From Macrostomum hystrix (lineage: Eukaryota > Platyhelminthes > Macrostomidae), in contig CATNEN010000007.1 of assembly GCA_950097015.1 (NCBI GenBank), forward strand, positions 8,929,001 through 8,993,000: a stretch of DNA of 64,000 bases. Direction: 5' to 3'. Every line of letters starts with the position of its first letter. Position 1 is the stretch's first letter. Both the position numbers and the translations under genes were made by a program. The notes under the pieces are model-generated. The model was not told where the DNA came from. It saw only the letters and a program-made list of their open reading frames with translations, and made no database searches. Of the stretch, positions 10,169 through 22,400 are shown one piece after another.

Positions 10169-13100
10169 TGGGTCACTGGCTCAGGAGTCCAATGAGGCCG
10201 ACGGCAGTTCGACTTCGTCCGGCTCCTCCACGGAGGTTGACGCCGACTACGAGAATCTGATGTCGCGCATCCGACAGCAGAATGAGGAGATCCGGCAGCT
10301 GCAGTCAGATAACCGTCAGCTGGCAGAGGAGCTGGACCAGGAGCGCAGCCTCGGCGCCAAGCAGCTGCAGGAGCTGGAGGCCGCAGCCAAGCTGGGTGAG
10401 TTGAGAATCAAAGTCTGGCTTCTCAGAGCTTCTCAGAGCTTCAAAGCTTCGACCAGGCTTTGAGGTGGCCGGCGCTGATTAGCAAGAGATTTGACCAATC
10501 AGAGGCTTGACTGAAGTGCCAAAAATAAAATTCTAATTGATGCGCTTCTTTTAAACACTGCCTTTAAGCACTGCCTTTACTTGGAGCTTCATGTTAATAT
10601 ATTCTTCGAGGTAGTAAATTAATCCACCTTCAATCCCTGTCAGAGCGCTAGCAGTTTTTGCTAATCATCACGCACCCGTCATCTCATCAGATGTCACCTC
10701 TGATAACGGTGACTGAAGAGGCAGCTCCAAACGACACACTCTCAGAGGCGGACAGGGCTACTAACAAAACTAACACTTACTAACAAAAGCGCCGAGTAAG
10801 TTTCAATTCGATCGCACTAAACTTATTAATCAACTGTTTGTTTACATATTTTTTTGTAAATTAACAGCAGGACAACCAAGCCATTTTGCCGGCCGTTTTT
10901 ATTCCTTTTTAAAAGATATCTCCCCCACAAATTTTTTCCTGCACCCGAATGCTAACAGCGTTGCTGGCGACTGATTGGTTGACAGACTAGGCGATGGTGT
11001 CCTATGGTTGAGCTGCGCCTAATATTTTGGCTTGATCAGTGAAATTAGAAAAATTCACGTCAGGGCCAATTTATACTTGTTGTAGCCCTTGAAGGTTCAG
11101 CAGTCCGTCTAGATAAATGTACGTGTAGGTGACCACCAAAGACGGAGATGATGCAGGAACATTTGGGTGACATGCTGAAAAATTTTGAAGGCCTGGCAAT
11201 GCCGCACTGAGGCGCAGTGCTAATTCGTGTATAGGGGTGTTTGAAATACACTAGTTAAAAATCCGACCTTCGACCAGAACCATTGAATATCTCGACGTTC
11301 GGAAGAGCTGGCGACTTGATTATTGTTTCAGAAAATGCGCAACAAATAGTTGGCCCGTGTTCTTGAGTATCGTGTGCTTGCGTTGCTCCGTTCGGGTGCA
11401 GCACAAAAAATTGTCAGGGGGGGATTCCCCTGCTCTCGGGAAGTTCTACTGATAGTTTGTACGTAAAGTTAAACCCAGTACTTACCTACAATTCAGTTCG
11501 GCAAACAAGCAGGAGTCTTAGGCCCAGATCTTTTCTCCATGCGTTGAAAGGACACACTATTCTCGATCCTACGCCAAACGTGAATCTCAACGAAGGGGTG
11601 CTTGTAGCTCAGTGGTTGCAGCTCCGGAGTTCTGACCGAGAGGTCAAGGAAAACAATTTGTGTCCTTCAGCTAGATAATTAATATCCGAATGCTCCCCCC
11701 GTCCGCTCAGCCGAGCGCCAAATCCAGGAGCTGTCAGCTGAGCTGGTCCGCTCGCGTGAGGCCGGCAAGCGGGCCCAGCACGCCTACGAGACCCGCGCCA
11801 TCCGCATGCACGAGGACGCGCTGCGGGATCCGTTCGAGGAGCGGCGCCGCCTGGACATGCGGCTGCAGCAGCTGGAATTGGACGCCGACCGGATGAGCTC
11901 CGAGCTGCGCGGCTCCTCAGAGGAGCGGGCCAAACAGCGCGACGTCATTCGACAAGCGGAGGCCGACAGGGACGCCGCCCAGGTGAGAGAGAGGGTGTGT
12001 TCTGTACAGACGCAGTGTGTCTTCTTTCAACTATCGTTTGCCGCATCATTTGGTGACACTAGACTTGCAGCCAGCGAGGAGGCAACGCTGCCCATTCCGC
12101 TGACTCCTGAGCACACACTCACAGATACGAGCGTGCTGTACGCAGGCATGCGCTCACACAATGGTGTACATCTGCCCTGGCTTTCTTATCGTCAGGCAGT
12201 GTACACTTTCACTGTGCATGCGGAAAGGTTGGCCCTCAAGGGAGTAAATTGCACGACAAGCCCCCAAGCCTAATGTCTTTCCCAAATGAATGTGGCCTCG
12301 CCGCGGAGTCAAGCTCAGGGACGTTGGTGCGAGAGACAAATGCGTTAGACCGCTCTGCCACTCACCCTCTGGAGTACGCATAGACAGCTCTGGAGTCTCT
12401 GTAAGCTGTATGGTGCCATTTATCGAATCACAAGGTTTCTGCTTTTCTAGAATCACATAAATTAACTGGCATCTTCGCAAGAATTTCACTTTTACCTTCC
12501 CCAGAAACACAGGGTGTGTACCCTGGAACACATTTACATTTTTTCTAAGTCAAAACGTCTTCGTTGTACTCGTAGAAGAAGACGCGGGGACCTCATTTAA
12601 TGCAAGAGCTGCACTTTTACCATCAAAAAAGGGATTTTTCAAGTATCTAATTTCAAGTACCTAATTCTAGCTAGCCTGTATTTCAATGTCACCCCAACTG
12701 ACATCAGGCTCTCATTAACTGTCGCCCAGCTAGATCATCTGGTCCAGTTGGAAGGGACAGTCGATCTGTCCGAATGTGGACACGCAGGCAGGCAGGACAA
12801 GTCCTGTCTGGGAAGAATGATCTCTTAGAAAGCAGCAAGAGCTCCTCCTGGGTTGATCCCTGATCTGGGACCTGCCGCTTTAATTAAGAACAGCTGACGC
12901 TAAAAGTACTTTGCAGAGGAAGAGATCCTTGCATCACTAAATCGGAATTCATGCTATAGCATCTGGTTTGATATTACCATTGTTATATACAACTTTTTAT
13001 TCTTTGGGCAAGGGGTTGTGCTCTTAGTGGGTCACAGTTTTATTCTAGGGAGGTCAGGGGTTGTAGTCTAGGGAGGTCACGGGTTGTAGTCTAGGGAGGT

Positions 13101-15173
13101 CACGGGTTGTATTCAAGGGAGGTCACGGGTTGTAGTCTAGGGAGGTCACGGGTTGTAGTCTAGGGAGGTCACGGGTTTTAGTCTAGGGAGGTCACGGGTT
13201 GTAGTCTAGGGAGGTCACGGGTTGTAGTCTAGGGAGGTCACGGGTTTTAGTCTAGGGAGGTCACGGGTTGTAGTCTAGTGAGGTCACGGGTTGTAGTCTA
13301 GGGAGGTCTAGGGAGGTCACGGGTTGTAGTCTAGGGAGGTCACGGGTTTTAGTCTAGGGAGGTCACGGGTTGTAGTCTAGGGAGGTCACGGGTTGTAGTC
13401 TAGGGAGGTCACGGGTTTTAGTCTAGGGAGGTCACGGGTTGTAGTCTAGGGAGGTCACGGGTTGTAGTCTAGGGAGGTCTAGGGAGGTCACGGGTTGTAG
13501 TCTAGGGAGGTCTAGGGAGGTCACGGGTTGTAGTCTAGGGAGGTCACGGGTTGTAGTCTAGGGTGATACAGCCCGTGTTGCTGCCCTAACTGAAAGTGAA
13601 TTTTTGCTTTCTCTTCAATTCCTGCTGCTTTCTCTGTTTCTGGCGCAAAAATCAATGCTAATTCGCTAATTTCGGGCTGCAAATAAGGTGAAAGCTTTCT
13701 TGGAAAGGACGCATCCCAAAATAGAGCGCGGCTTGTCGGGCTGTGGTGAATGACACAAAAGGAACTGCAGTGCGGTTGACTGACCAGTAAAGTCTGAGTG
13801 GCACTGCAAGCTTTGCTGCACTTTAGCAGATTGGAGCAACATTCCCCGACTCGTAGATTTAGAATTTTCTCCGATATGATCTGTGATTGGGATCTGTGTG
13901 TGATTGGGATCTGTGTGTGATTGGGATCTGTGTGTGATTGGGATCTGTGTGTGATTGGGATCTGTGTGTGATTGGGATCTGTGTGTGATTGGGATCTGTG
14001 TGTGATTGGGATCTGTGTGTGATTGGGATCTGTGTGTGATTGGGATCTGTGTGTGATTGGTATCTGTGTGTGATTGGGATCTGTGTGTGATTGGTATCTG
14101 TGTGTGATTGGGATCTGTGTGTGATTGGGATCTGTGTGTGATTGGGATCTGTGTGTGATTGGGATCTGTGTGTGATTGGGATCTGTGTGTGATTGGGATC
14201 TGTGTGTGATTGGGATCTGCGTGTGATTGGGATCTGTGTGTGATTGGGATCTGTGTGTGATTGGGATTTGGGTGTGATTGGGATTTGTGTGTGATTGGGA
14301 TCTGTGTGTGATTGGGATCTGTGTGTGATTTGGATATTTTGCTCTCTTATTGCTCGATGTCGCCCACCCCCGAACCCAGCGTCTGTACGAAGCCAGCGAG
14401 CGAGAGCGGGCCGAGCTGAAGGTGCGCATCGGCGAGCTGAGCCGGCGCACTCGGCTGCAGGAGACGCGGTTGAGCTCGGCGGCGCAGGACTGGCTGAGAA
14501 AAAACCGCCAGCTGGGCGTCATGCGTGAGGATGTGCGCTGGAAGAAGGTGAGTTCGATGGCGAGAATGGGGATCCTAGTTTTTTTAGGAAAGGGAATCAC
14601 TTTTATTCCTAAACTAGTGATGTCGGTGTTTCTAAGAAAATAAATACACTTTTTGTTTGATAGCCTAGGTTATTCTTAGAATGAACATCGCAGGGTTTCT
14701 TAGAATTATGATCGCGGGGTTTCTTAGAACTAGCTCGTATGAACGCAGGGTTTCTTAGAATCGAGATCGCAGGGTTTGCTCAGATTGGGTATCTAATGGT
14801 TTCTTAGAATGGGATCGCGTTGTTTCTTCGTTGAATGGAGTTTGGGTGCTTCTAGTTTTGGTTTTTTTCTTTTGAACAAGCGCAGATCGAGTCTCGCGTG
14901 ACCCACAAGCTGGACATGGGCAGCACCGCCACCTACGAGCTGCCGAAGGCTGCCTACTTGCCCAAGCGTCTGGCGCAGTCGCTCGGCGATGCTGCCAGAC
15001 GGGGAGGCGACGGTGGAGGCGCCAGCGGGAGCGGTGCAGCCAGCGGAGGTGGGGTTGGCGCTGGCCATCAGAAGTCACCGGAGCCACAGCAACGTTCTCC
15101 GCAGCGGTCGACACAAAAGTCTTCGACGTCAGTCAGTGCGAAAAAAGACACGAGGAAGACCACGGCAGCGTGA
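10169..15173 (+). CDS. Coiled-coil protein of unknown function (3' four exons)
   Basis: Exons 10169-10395, 11711-11982, 14380-14547 and 14886-15173 (stop) join in consistent phase and encode 317 residues. All junctions are GT-AG. The first exon seen begins at an acceptor in mid-codon, so the N-terminus lies upstream and is not identified. Residues about 25-250 are a long charged coiled coil rich in Glu, Arg, Gln and Leu (for example NEEIRQLQSDNRQLAEELDQ and RRLDMRLQQLELDADRMSSE). A non-helical stretch follows (STATYELPKAAYLPKRLAQS). The tail is Gly/Ser-rich, then Lys/Ser-rich and basic. The pattern suggests a cytoskeletal, ciliary or centrosomal scaffold, but no family was recognised. Introns 2 and 3 hold minisatellites and a SINE. 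The coiled-coil frame is clear and each exon keeps heptad-like spacing. Confidence 0.75.
11599..11675 (+). mobile_element. tRNA-derived SINE fragment
   Basis: GCTTGTAGCTCAGTGGTTG is a good tRNA A-box context. It is followed by TTCTGACCGAGAGGTC and then AATTTGTGTCC. The TTCTGACCGAGAGGTC segment is also present, in the opposite orientation, at about 29270-29290. The copy lacks a clear B box and is truncated. It lies in intron 1 of the coiled-coil gene. Confidence 0.5.
12064..12370 (-). mobile_element. tRNA-derived SINE, family A, full-length-like copy
   Basis: On the minus strand the head reads GAGTGGCAGAGCGGTCTAAC (A box) and TGAGCTTGACTCCGCGG (B box). The body aligns along its whole length with the copy at 22585-22882. 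Shared landmarks are GAGGCCACATTCATTTGGG, GTGTACACTGCCTGACGAT, GTGTGAGCG and GGAGTCAGCGGAATGGGCAG. The end nearest 12064 matches GCCTCC..CTGGCTGC. It lies antisense in intron 2 of the coiled-coil gene, starting about 80 bp after the donor. Confidence 0.8.
13036..13562. repeat. 23-bp minisatellite, coiled-coil gene intron 2
   Basis: About 23 copies of GGGAGGTCACGGGTTGTAGTCTA lie head to tail. Common variants are GGGTTTTAG for GGGTTGTAG and an internal GGGAGGTCTA partial duplication seen at about 13300, 13475 and 13510. Confidence 0.95.
13880..14335. repeat. 15-bp minisatellite, coiled-coil gene intron 2
   Basis: About 30 nearly perfect copies of GTGTGATTGGGATCT, ending about 45 bp before the acceptor of the exon starting at 14380. 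The unit length is a multiple of three, so the minus strand reads as an open repeat of a five-residue peptide. That frame is not a gene. Confidence 0.95.
14655..14825. repeat. Degenerate repeat in coiled-coil gene intron 3
   Basis: Five or six imperfect copies of GATCGCAGGGTTTCTTAGAA spaced 25-35 bp apart, between the donor at 14548 and the acceptor before 14886. Confidence 0.75.
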
Positions 15174-15439
15174 CCAAAGCTTTCAATGAAAGCCCCAAGG
15201 CACTTTCGTTTTTTTGTTGAATACCCTCGATTATACGTGCTTTATTATGAGAGTCTAATTCCGATGCTTGCTTTAGTTAACTTGCTTGCTGAGTGCGCTG
15301 AAAATGACTGGTCCTACGGCTTAGTATTTGAAGGCTAAATAAGTCAAATCCAATGATTCACATTTTGTTGGATGATGAGGGTTAGAGTCAGAGTGGATTC
15401 TTTGCAGACATGGGCAGTGCTTTAGAACCAGGGATTGAA

Positions 15440-15795
15440 CGGCATGCGGTGGATTTCGGAGGGGTTCGGAGTGAGGAGGGTGTCGGAGTGAGGAGGGTAT
15501 TGGAGTTAGGAGCGTGTCGGAGTGAGGCTTTGAGCGGAGTAACGTCGTTGTCGGAGTGACGTGGGTGTCGGAGTGAGGTGGGTGTCGGAGTGAGGTGGGT
15601 GTCTGGGTGAGGTGGGTGTCGGAGTGAGGAGGGTGTCTTAGTGAGGAATGTATCGGAGTGAGGAGGGTATTGGAGTATTGGAGTGAGGAGGGTGTCGGAT
15701 TGAGGTGGGTGTCGGATTGGGGTGGGTGTCGGAGTGAGGAGGGTGTCGGAGTGAGAGTTGTTAGGGCGGCTTGAAGTGGGTGTCTAAGTGAGGGC
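15440..15795. repeat. 17-bp minisatellite between coiled-coil gene and receptor gene
   Basis: About 20 copies of a unit like GGAGTGAGGAGGGTGTC with point changes and occasional indels, 270 bp after the stop of the coiled-coil gene. It may lie in that gene's 3' UTR or in the spacer. Confidence 0.9.
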
Positions 15796-16444
15796 TTTAG
15801 TGGAGCGAAGTCTATTTTACACATAAATTCGAGGGCCATTGTCTAAGGTTCGCAGAGTTGACAAATGAAACTTTCAGATGTCTTTGTAAGAAATAAGCGA
15901 TGAATTTCTATTAAAGCTGCTGTTTTGATATTTTTCAAATGCAACTCGTATTCACATTATTTTCTAGGCTTCCGGACTGTACATAAGTGAGCTTCTTCCA
16001 TGTCCAAGAACTGGCAAGTAGACAAGTAATAAATAGCTGAGATGCATGATTGAGTATTAATTTGCTTGTGCTTGTACACATAAGCGCACATAAACGATAG
16101 CATCGTTTCAAATTCTTTTTTTTATGCAATAATAACCAGAGGGCTCTACTCACAGTAGAAGATATTGGATAGTGCGTATTTATTTAGATAGAAAATCGAG
16201 ACGGAATAAAGTCAGAATGAGGCATTTCGCCGATTGCTGGGATCTGGGATCTGGGAGCGGAGGTGGCAACAGGGGAAGCGTTCTGATTGGCTGCCAGGAA
16301 ATGCGTGCGATCGCGGGTTGGCTAAATGAAGATGCTTCGACACAAAAACCCGTGCCGGAGCAAAGCAGGCAGGCGGGGTGCAACCGGCTTTCTAGTCTGG
16401 GCAATCAAGTACAGGTTAGCAGGTGATCGGTCAGCAGGTGATGC

Positions 16445-19400
16445 ATGGCAGCCGCCGGCCAGTTGACTCGGACTGTCCTGCGCTTGACGCTGCTGCTGCT
16501 GTTGCTGATTTTTCTGCTTTTGCCGCTGTACGCGCCGGGTGAGTCCACCGTTTGCATTCGAAATAAGAAATTCTGAGTCCACCAACTGGGCAAGACAGCT
16601 GAGGCTACCCGTGACCCTCGGGCTGTAACCTCAAGTCCACCCTCAACTATGAGGGATCTGGGGTTAAGCCGCTCATTGCTCACAAAATGCTGAACTCTGT
16701 GAATATTTCTCGCTGCTGCTCAGAGCTGCTCAACTTTCCACCTTCCTGCCCTCCTTCTGGCATTCTCGGCAGGTAATTAGTGCTGTGTCGATTGCCCCAG
16801 CGGGCTGGCCCACCCCACCCACGGGCAGTGATTTATTTTCGGTTGCTCGACATGTAAAAGTGCAAGGAGTCTTCGGATATTTTTGCTTTGACTACTAGCT
16901 AGTATTGTGTCTTGAGTTCGATTCCGCGGCAATTATGCATTCTAATTTGAACTCAGTGAGACCTGCACCCACGACGGGCCATTAGGTGTAATGTCAGATG
17001 CACAACATGTCGACGAAAATTCACTAATTCCGATTCTCCCAAACCCCAATGGAAATTTACAATGAATAATTTCATTAGCGGGGCCGCGAGCTTGACAACT
17101 CGGGATATGCTTTCGCACTGAATCTGCACTGGCTGCTTCTAGGAGACTCGACTCGATTGCTAGCTGACACGGAGATGAAATAGTTTATTGCTGGCTGCTT
17201 CCCTGGTCAGTCATGGACTCAGAGTTCATTTTGCTCGAGAATCTACGGGTTTCTTATCGACATTTTCTGCTGTTTTTACCTCCCTGGGTTTCTCCAACGA
17301 CCTTCCGCTACTCTCCTCTCCTCACCTCTCCTCTCCTCTCCTCTCCTCTCGTCTCCTCTCCTCTTCTCTCCTCTCCTCTCCTCTCCTCTCCTCTCCTCTC
17401 CTCTCGTCTCCTCTCCTCTTCTCTCCTCTCCTCTCCTCTCCTCTCCTCTCCTCTCCTCTCGTCTCGTCTCCTCTTCTCTCCTCTCCTCTCCTCTCGTCTC
17501 TTCTCCTCTCCTCTCGTCTCCTCTCCTCTCCTCTCGTCTCCTCTCGTCTCCTCTCGTCTCCTCTCGTCTCCTCTCGTCTTCTCTCCTCTCGTCTCCTCTC
17601 GTCTCCTCTCCTCTCGTCTCCTCTCGTCTCCTCCCCTCTCTTCTCGTCTCCTCTCCTCTCGTCTCGTCTCGTCTCCTCTCCTCTCTTCTCGTCTCCTCTC
17701 CTCTCCTCTCGTCTCGTCTCGTCTCCTCTCCTCTCTTCTCGTCTCCTCTCCTCTCGTCTCGTCTCGTCTCCTCTCCTCTCTTCTACTCCTGTTCCTCTCC
17801 TCCTCATTTATCATCTGTCTATTCTCACTCAAGGCATCTCCTTTCCACCTGTTCACATTTCCTCTTTTATTAACTCTCACGCTATTCTCTACTTTCCCTT
17901 CTTTCTCAATTTGTCTCTTCAAATTATTGCCCTCTTTAATCTTCCTATTTACAATCTCTCCCATTGTGGCCATTCTGAATTTCTCCCCTCCAACCTTGTC
18001 CCAGTTTTATTCCCAGTTGACATGCTTCCCCGCGGCAACGGTCTCTGGGCAAATATTTAGGCACAGGGTTTGCCAATCAGTCCGCCCGCGTATTGACCAC
18101 AGTGAGCACACAGTCACAATGCCCGGGCAATCTGATTGCCTTTTCCCCGGCAACAGATCCTGGAGATAGCGCGCGCCGCCTTCATCATCTTTGCCGCCTC
18201 GCTCCGCTGACCGCGGGCCCAGCCACCTCACTGTGTGGCTGGGCGCACCTTAATTACATTTGGCAGCGCGCACCCAAAGTCCTCTGGTCAACCAGTTTGG
18301 CTGGCAGTTTGCATGCTCTCATTGATTCTCAGATTCTCAGATCGCCTCTAATCTGACACTATCATCTGGCCCACAGACTGCCTCATCCCATCTCAGGCGC
18401 AGACTTAAATGTGTACTCATCATTTTATGCTCATTCTTTAATTGCATTCTGCAAAGATTGTCAGAGACTGTCTGGCCATCATTTGCAGCTGCCGGCTTGC
18501 TAGCTTGATTTCAGCTAGGCTCACAGGAAAGTACTCAGGGAGGCAGCGGCTGTGGCACAATAATAAAATGGCAAATAGTCTTATATGGTGGTCCAGAAAT
18601 TTGCATACAAGAGTTCATTTTAAACTAGTCGGGTACACTCCCGCCAACTGGGGTTCAATTGACATACTGGGTTAAAACAGTCTGACACACTGGGATAACA
18701 GTCTGACATACTGGGTTAAAACAGTCTGACACACTGGGATAACAGTCTGACACACTGGGATAACAGTCTGACATACTGGGTTAAACAGTCTGACACACTG
18801 GGATAACAGTCTGACATACTGGGTTTAAACAGTCTGACATACTGGGTTAAAACAGTCTGACACACTGGGATAACAGTCTGACATACTGGGTTCAAACAGT
18901 CTGACACACTGGGATAACAGTCTGACATACTGGGTTAAAACAGTCTGACACACTGGGATAACAGTCTGACACACTGGGATAACAGTCTGACATACTGGGT
19001 TTAAACAGTCTGACATACTGGGTTTAAACAGTCTGACATACTGGGTTTAAACAGTCTGACATACTGGGTTTAAACAGTCTGACACACTGGGTTTAAACAG
19101 TCTGACATACTGGGTTCAAACAGTCTGACATACTGGGTTTAAACAGTCTGACATACTAGGTTTAAACAGACTGACATACTGGGTTTAAACAGTCTGACAT
19201 ACTGGGTTTAAACAGTCTGACATACTGGGTTTAAACAGTCTGACATAATGCAGTACACTCTGACATTTAATATTCTCTAACGTGCTCACCAGACTTGCCC
19301 TCTAAACCTACTAAACGGAATGAAGCTCCAGGTGTTGCAGGCCGAGTATTGAGCGATGAAAGTTTCGGCATGACTTTGAGCAAGCCTTCGCCCAGATTAG

Positions 19401-22400
19401 CATTCTAAGAAAGGCCACACTTTCTTGGAATTCGCCGAGATTCCCGCGGGGATTAGCGCTGCTTCGCGCGCCTGCCCCGATTCCGGCCCCGCTGTCCATT
19501 GAGGAGGCCGGGGACCATTCTTCTGCTCCGAGCTGGGTGGGGATTTGCTCCCACATTCGTTCAAAGTTAGTGCGAGCCGCAGCGGAACACGCAAGCAAAA
19601 CAGAAGGCAGAATCTTTCTGCACTCTTACGGAGCAGCATCCAGCGGAAATATGCAGAAATAGACAGCGGAAAAAAACAGACAATGAGAATGACTAGGCAG
19701 AGAAAACTAGAGAGATGGAGAGAGAGGGAGAGAGAGGGAGAGAGTGGGAGCGAGAGAGAGGGAGAGAGTGGGAGCGAGAGAGAAGGAGCGTGAGAGCTGG
19801 GAGGCGGAGAGGTGCAGCTGGCGGACATGAACAAACGCCAGCCGCAAAGGCAGGTTGGCCGGCCCCACAAAGGCGGAGGTGGGGCAATTAATCCGGCCTT
19901 GCCGTCTTATCGCCGCCTTCTTTGTGGCACCGATAAAAAGCCAGGGAGCCCCGCCAGTTGAGGGGAAATGCGAGAAGTCATGCTGATTTTGGCGCAAGTC
20001 TTGGCTGCGGTGGAAGGGGCCGCATTGTTGAAGGTAAAGTGCAGCCCACTGCTGCTGCCATTTTCATAGCGGATAGCATTTTCTCTCTCTTAAAACGCAG
20101 CTAGGAATTCAGAATTGGCTGAGGAGCCGGGCATGTTAGCGGTGCTAAATGAATTGGCTGCCACTTAATTGTAGCTTGGCCGAATTTTCAGGCTCGTGGC
20201 AAAGCATATTGGCTAAGCCCTTGCTGATGGGCATGGTCATGAATGAATAATCTGGTTTTATAAATCACCACCAGCTATCCTTCTTAAAGAGATCAGGGCC
20301 ATGACCTTCAAATGGTCCTTCGCCGAAACACCTTTGCTGTTTATTGATTTACTTCATTTAACTCCACACAAACACCTCCGCCCGCGTACTTTGTTATACT
20401 TTGACTATTCAATTCTAAATTCAGAATTCGCTGTTTTCATCCGCCCCTTAATCCGCTATTTCATCCGCTCTTTCATCCGCCCCTTCATCCGCTCTTGCAT
20501 CCGCTCTTTCATCCGCCCCTTAATCCGCTCTTGCATCCGCTCCTTCATCCGCCCCTTAATCCGCTCTTGCATCAGCTCTTTCATCCGCCCCTTAATCCGC
20601 TCTTGCATCCGCTCCTTCATCTGCCCCTTAATCCGCTACTTCATCCGCCCCTTAATCCGCTCTTGCATCCGCTCTTTCATCCGCCCCTTAATCCGCTACT
20701 TCATCCGCTCTTTTATCCGCCCCTTAATCCACTCTTTCATCCGCCCCTTAATCCGCTCTTTCATCCACCCCTTAATCCGCTCTTTCATCCGCCCATTAAT
20801 CCGCTTTTCTGCCCCTTAATCCGTTCTTTCATCCGCCCATTATCTTCCCCTTAATCCGCTCTACCATCCGCACCTTAATCAGCTGCTTCATACACCCCTT
20901 AATCCGCTCCTCATCTGCCCTTAAATCCGCTCCTTCACCCGCCCATCCTCCGCCAGTGGCCTGCATGAAGAAGGGGATGTTCAGGCGTCGCAATCGACCC
21001 GGAAGCGGCGACTCCGCCCGCGATGCCGGCGGCGAGGGCCGCAACTGGCCTTGGGATGCGCTCAATGCCACGGAGCTGGAGGGCCGCTCCTTCGAGTACC
21101 AGATCAAGGCGGCGGTCATGGCCGAGTATCAGAAAGCCTCTAGACCGGTTCTGGTAGACGATGACGCCGTCAAGGTGTTCGTCGGCTTCTCCCTGTTCCA
21201 CATCCTCGATACAGTGAGTTAGGGAATGGCTGGATTTGGACTTAATAAAGTAGGATAGGGACTAGATAAAGTAGATAGGGACTGGATAAAGTAGGATAGG
21301 GACTGGATAAAGTAGGATAAGGACTGGATAGAGTAGGATAGGGACTGGATAAAGTAGGATAGGGACTGGATAAAGTAGGATAGGGACCAGATAAAGTAGG
21401 ATAGAGACTAGATAAAGTAGGATAGGGACTGGATAAAGTAGGATAGGGACTGGATAAAGTAGGATAGGGACTGGATAAAGTACGAAAAAGTCTTAATGAT
21501 GGAGTATAGGAACATTAATTAGCTGTGCCGGGACTCTATTAAGTTGAGTCGGGTCAGGAGCTGAGAAGAAAAGCAACTTTCGCTATTCTGTTCTGTCTGT
21601 TAAGTTTGATACAGTTATATTTCCCAGCAGCGCAGGCATCAGACTGGGAAGTGTCCCCGCTGCCGCAGTCGGGTCAGAAATCCCTCCGGGGGGATGCCGC
21701 TTCAGGCTAGATATTTCTGCGTGGGAGTTGGGATTAAGCCAGGGGAGATTTGCTAGCTTGGAATGGCTCAATGAGCTCAAGCATTCTCTGCGTGTTTGCG
21801 AAGTACGATGACCGCTGCCTTTGACTGAAATTTCATATTTCAAATTTTTTAGACCTCTGCCCCCCCTCGCCTATCTTCCCAACCCTAGCTGGGTTTCTGA
21901 ACCAAAGCAGTAGGGGAGTTTGAAAAAAAGAAGGGATTTGATCCGTGCGCACGGCAGCGGGACAGTTGGCAGGTCAGATGAGCACGAAACAGACTTGGGG
22001 TGGGCTGAAGGCGCGCAGAACACCTCGAGAAGTTGCTGGACAAAAAGCACCGAATCCTGCGGGCAAGATCAAAGAAAATGAAGGACTGGGATGGGCGACA
22101 AAAGTACACGGCGGGCAGCGGGGCTTGCACAAAGACGTCAATGCAGCACAAGAGATCGAGTAGAAACTGACTGGGCCTCGTTAGGCCGGTTCGCGTCTCG
22201 CTCTCCAGCGCTGCCTTCCCGTGCTCAGAAGGCGAGCAAAACGCGAATGCGCGGTCCCAGCTGAGCTGCTTAATGGTCCGGGCGAGACGCGGCCATAAAA
22301 GTCGGCACCCGAGCGCCAGTCGGCCAAATTCGAGAAGCGAAGAAGGCAAAGAGCGGGAAGTGGCTGCAAGCAGGAATGAGCGCCGCAGGAAGTTGCGACA

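Noticed and set aside
13521-14600. 359-codon minus-strand ORF with an NPNHTQIPITHRSQSHTD-type repeat
   Set aside because: It runs through the 15-bp intronic array and over the antisense of a real exon, with no domain outside the repeat.
16905-17000. Additional SINE copy
   Set aside because: Only a B-box-like GAGTTCGATTCCGCGG is present. The flanks match neither tRNA-like group, so support is too thin.
17188-18169. Long plus- and minus-strand ORFs of Ser/Leu-Pro or Arg/Glu repeats
   Set aside because: They exist only because the CT-rich tract lacks stop codons. No non-repeat domain is present and the tract lies in an intron.
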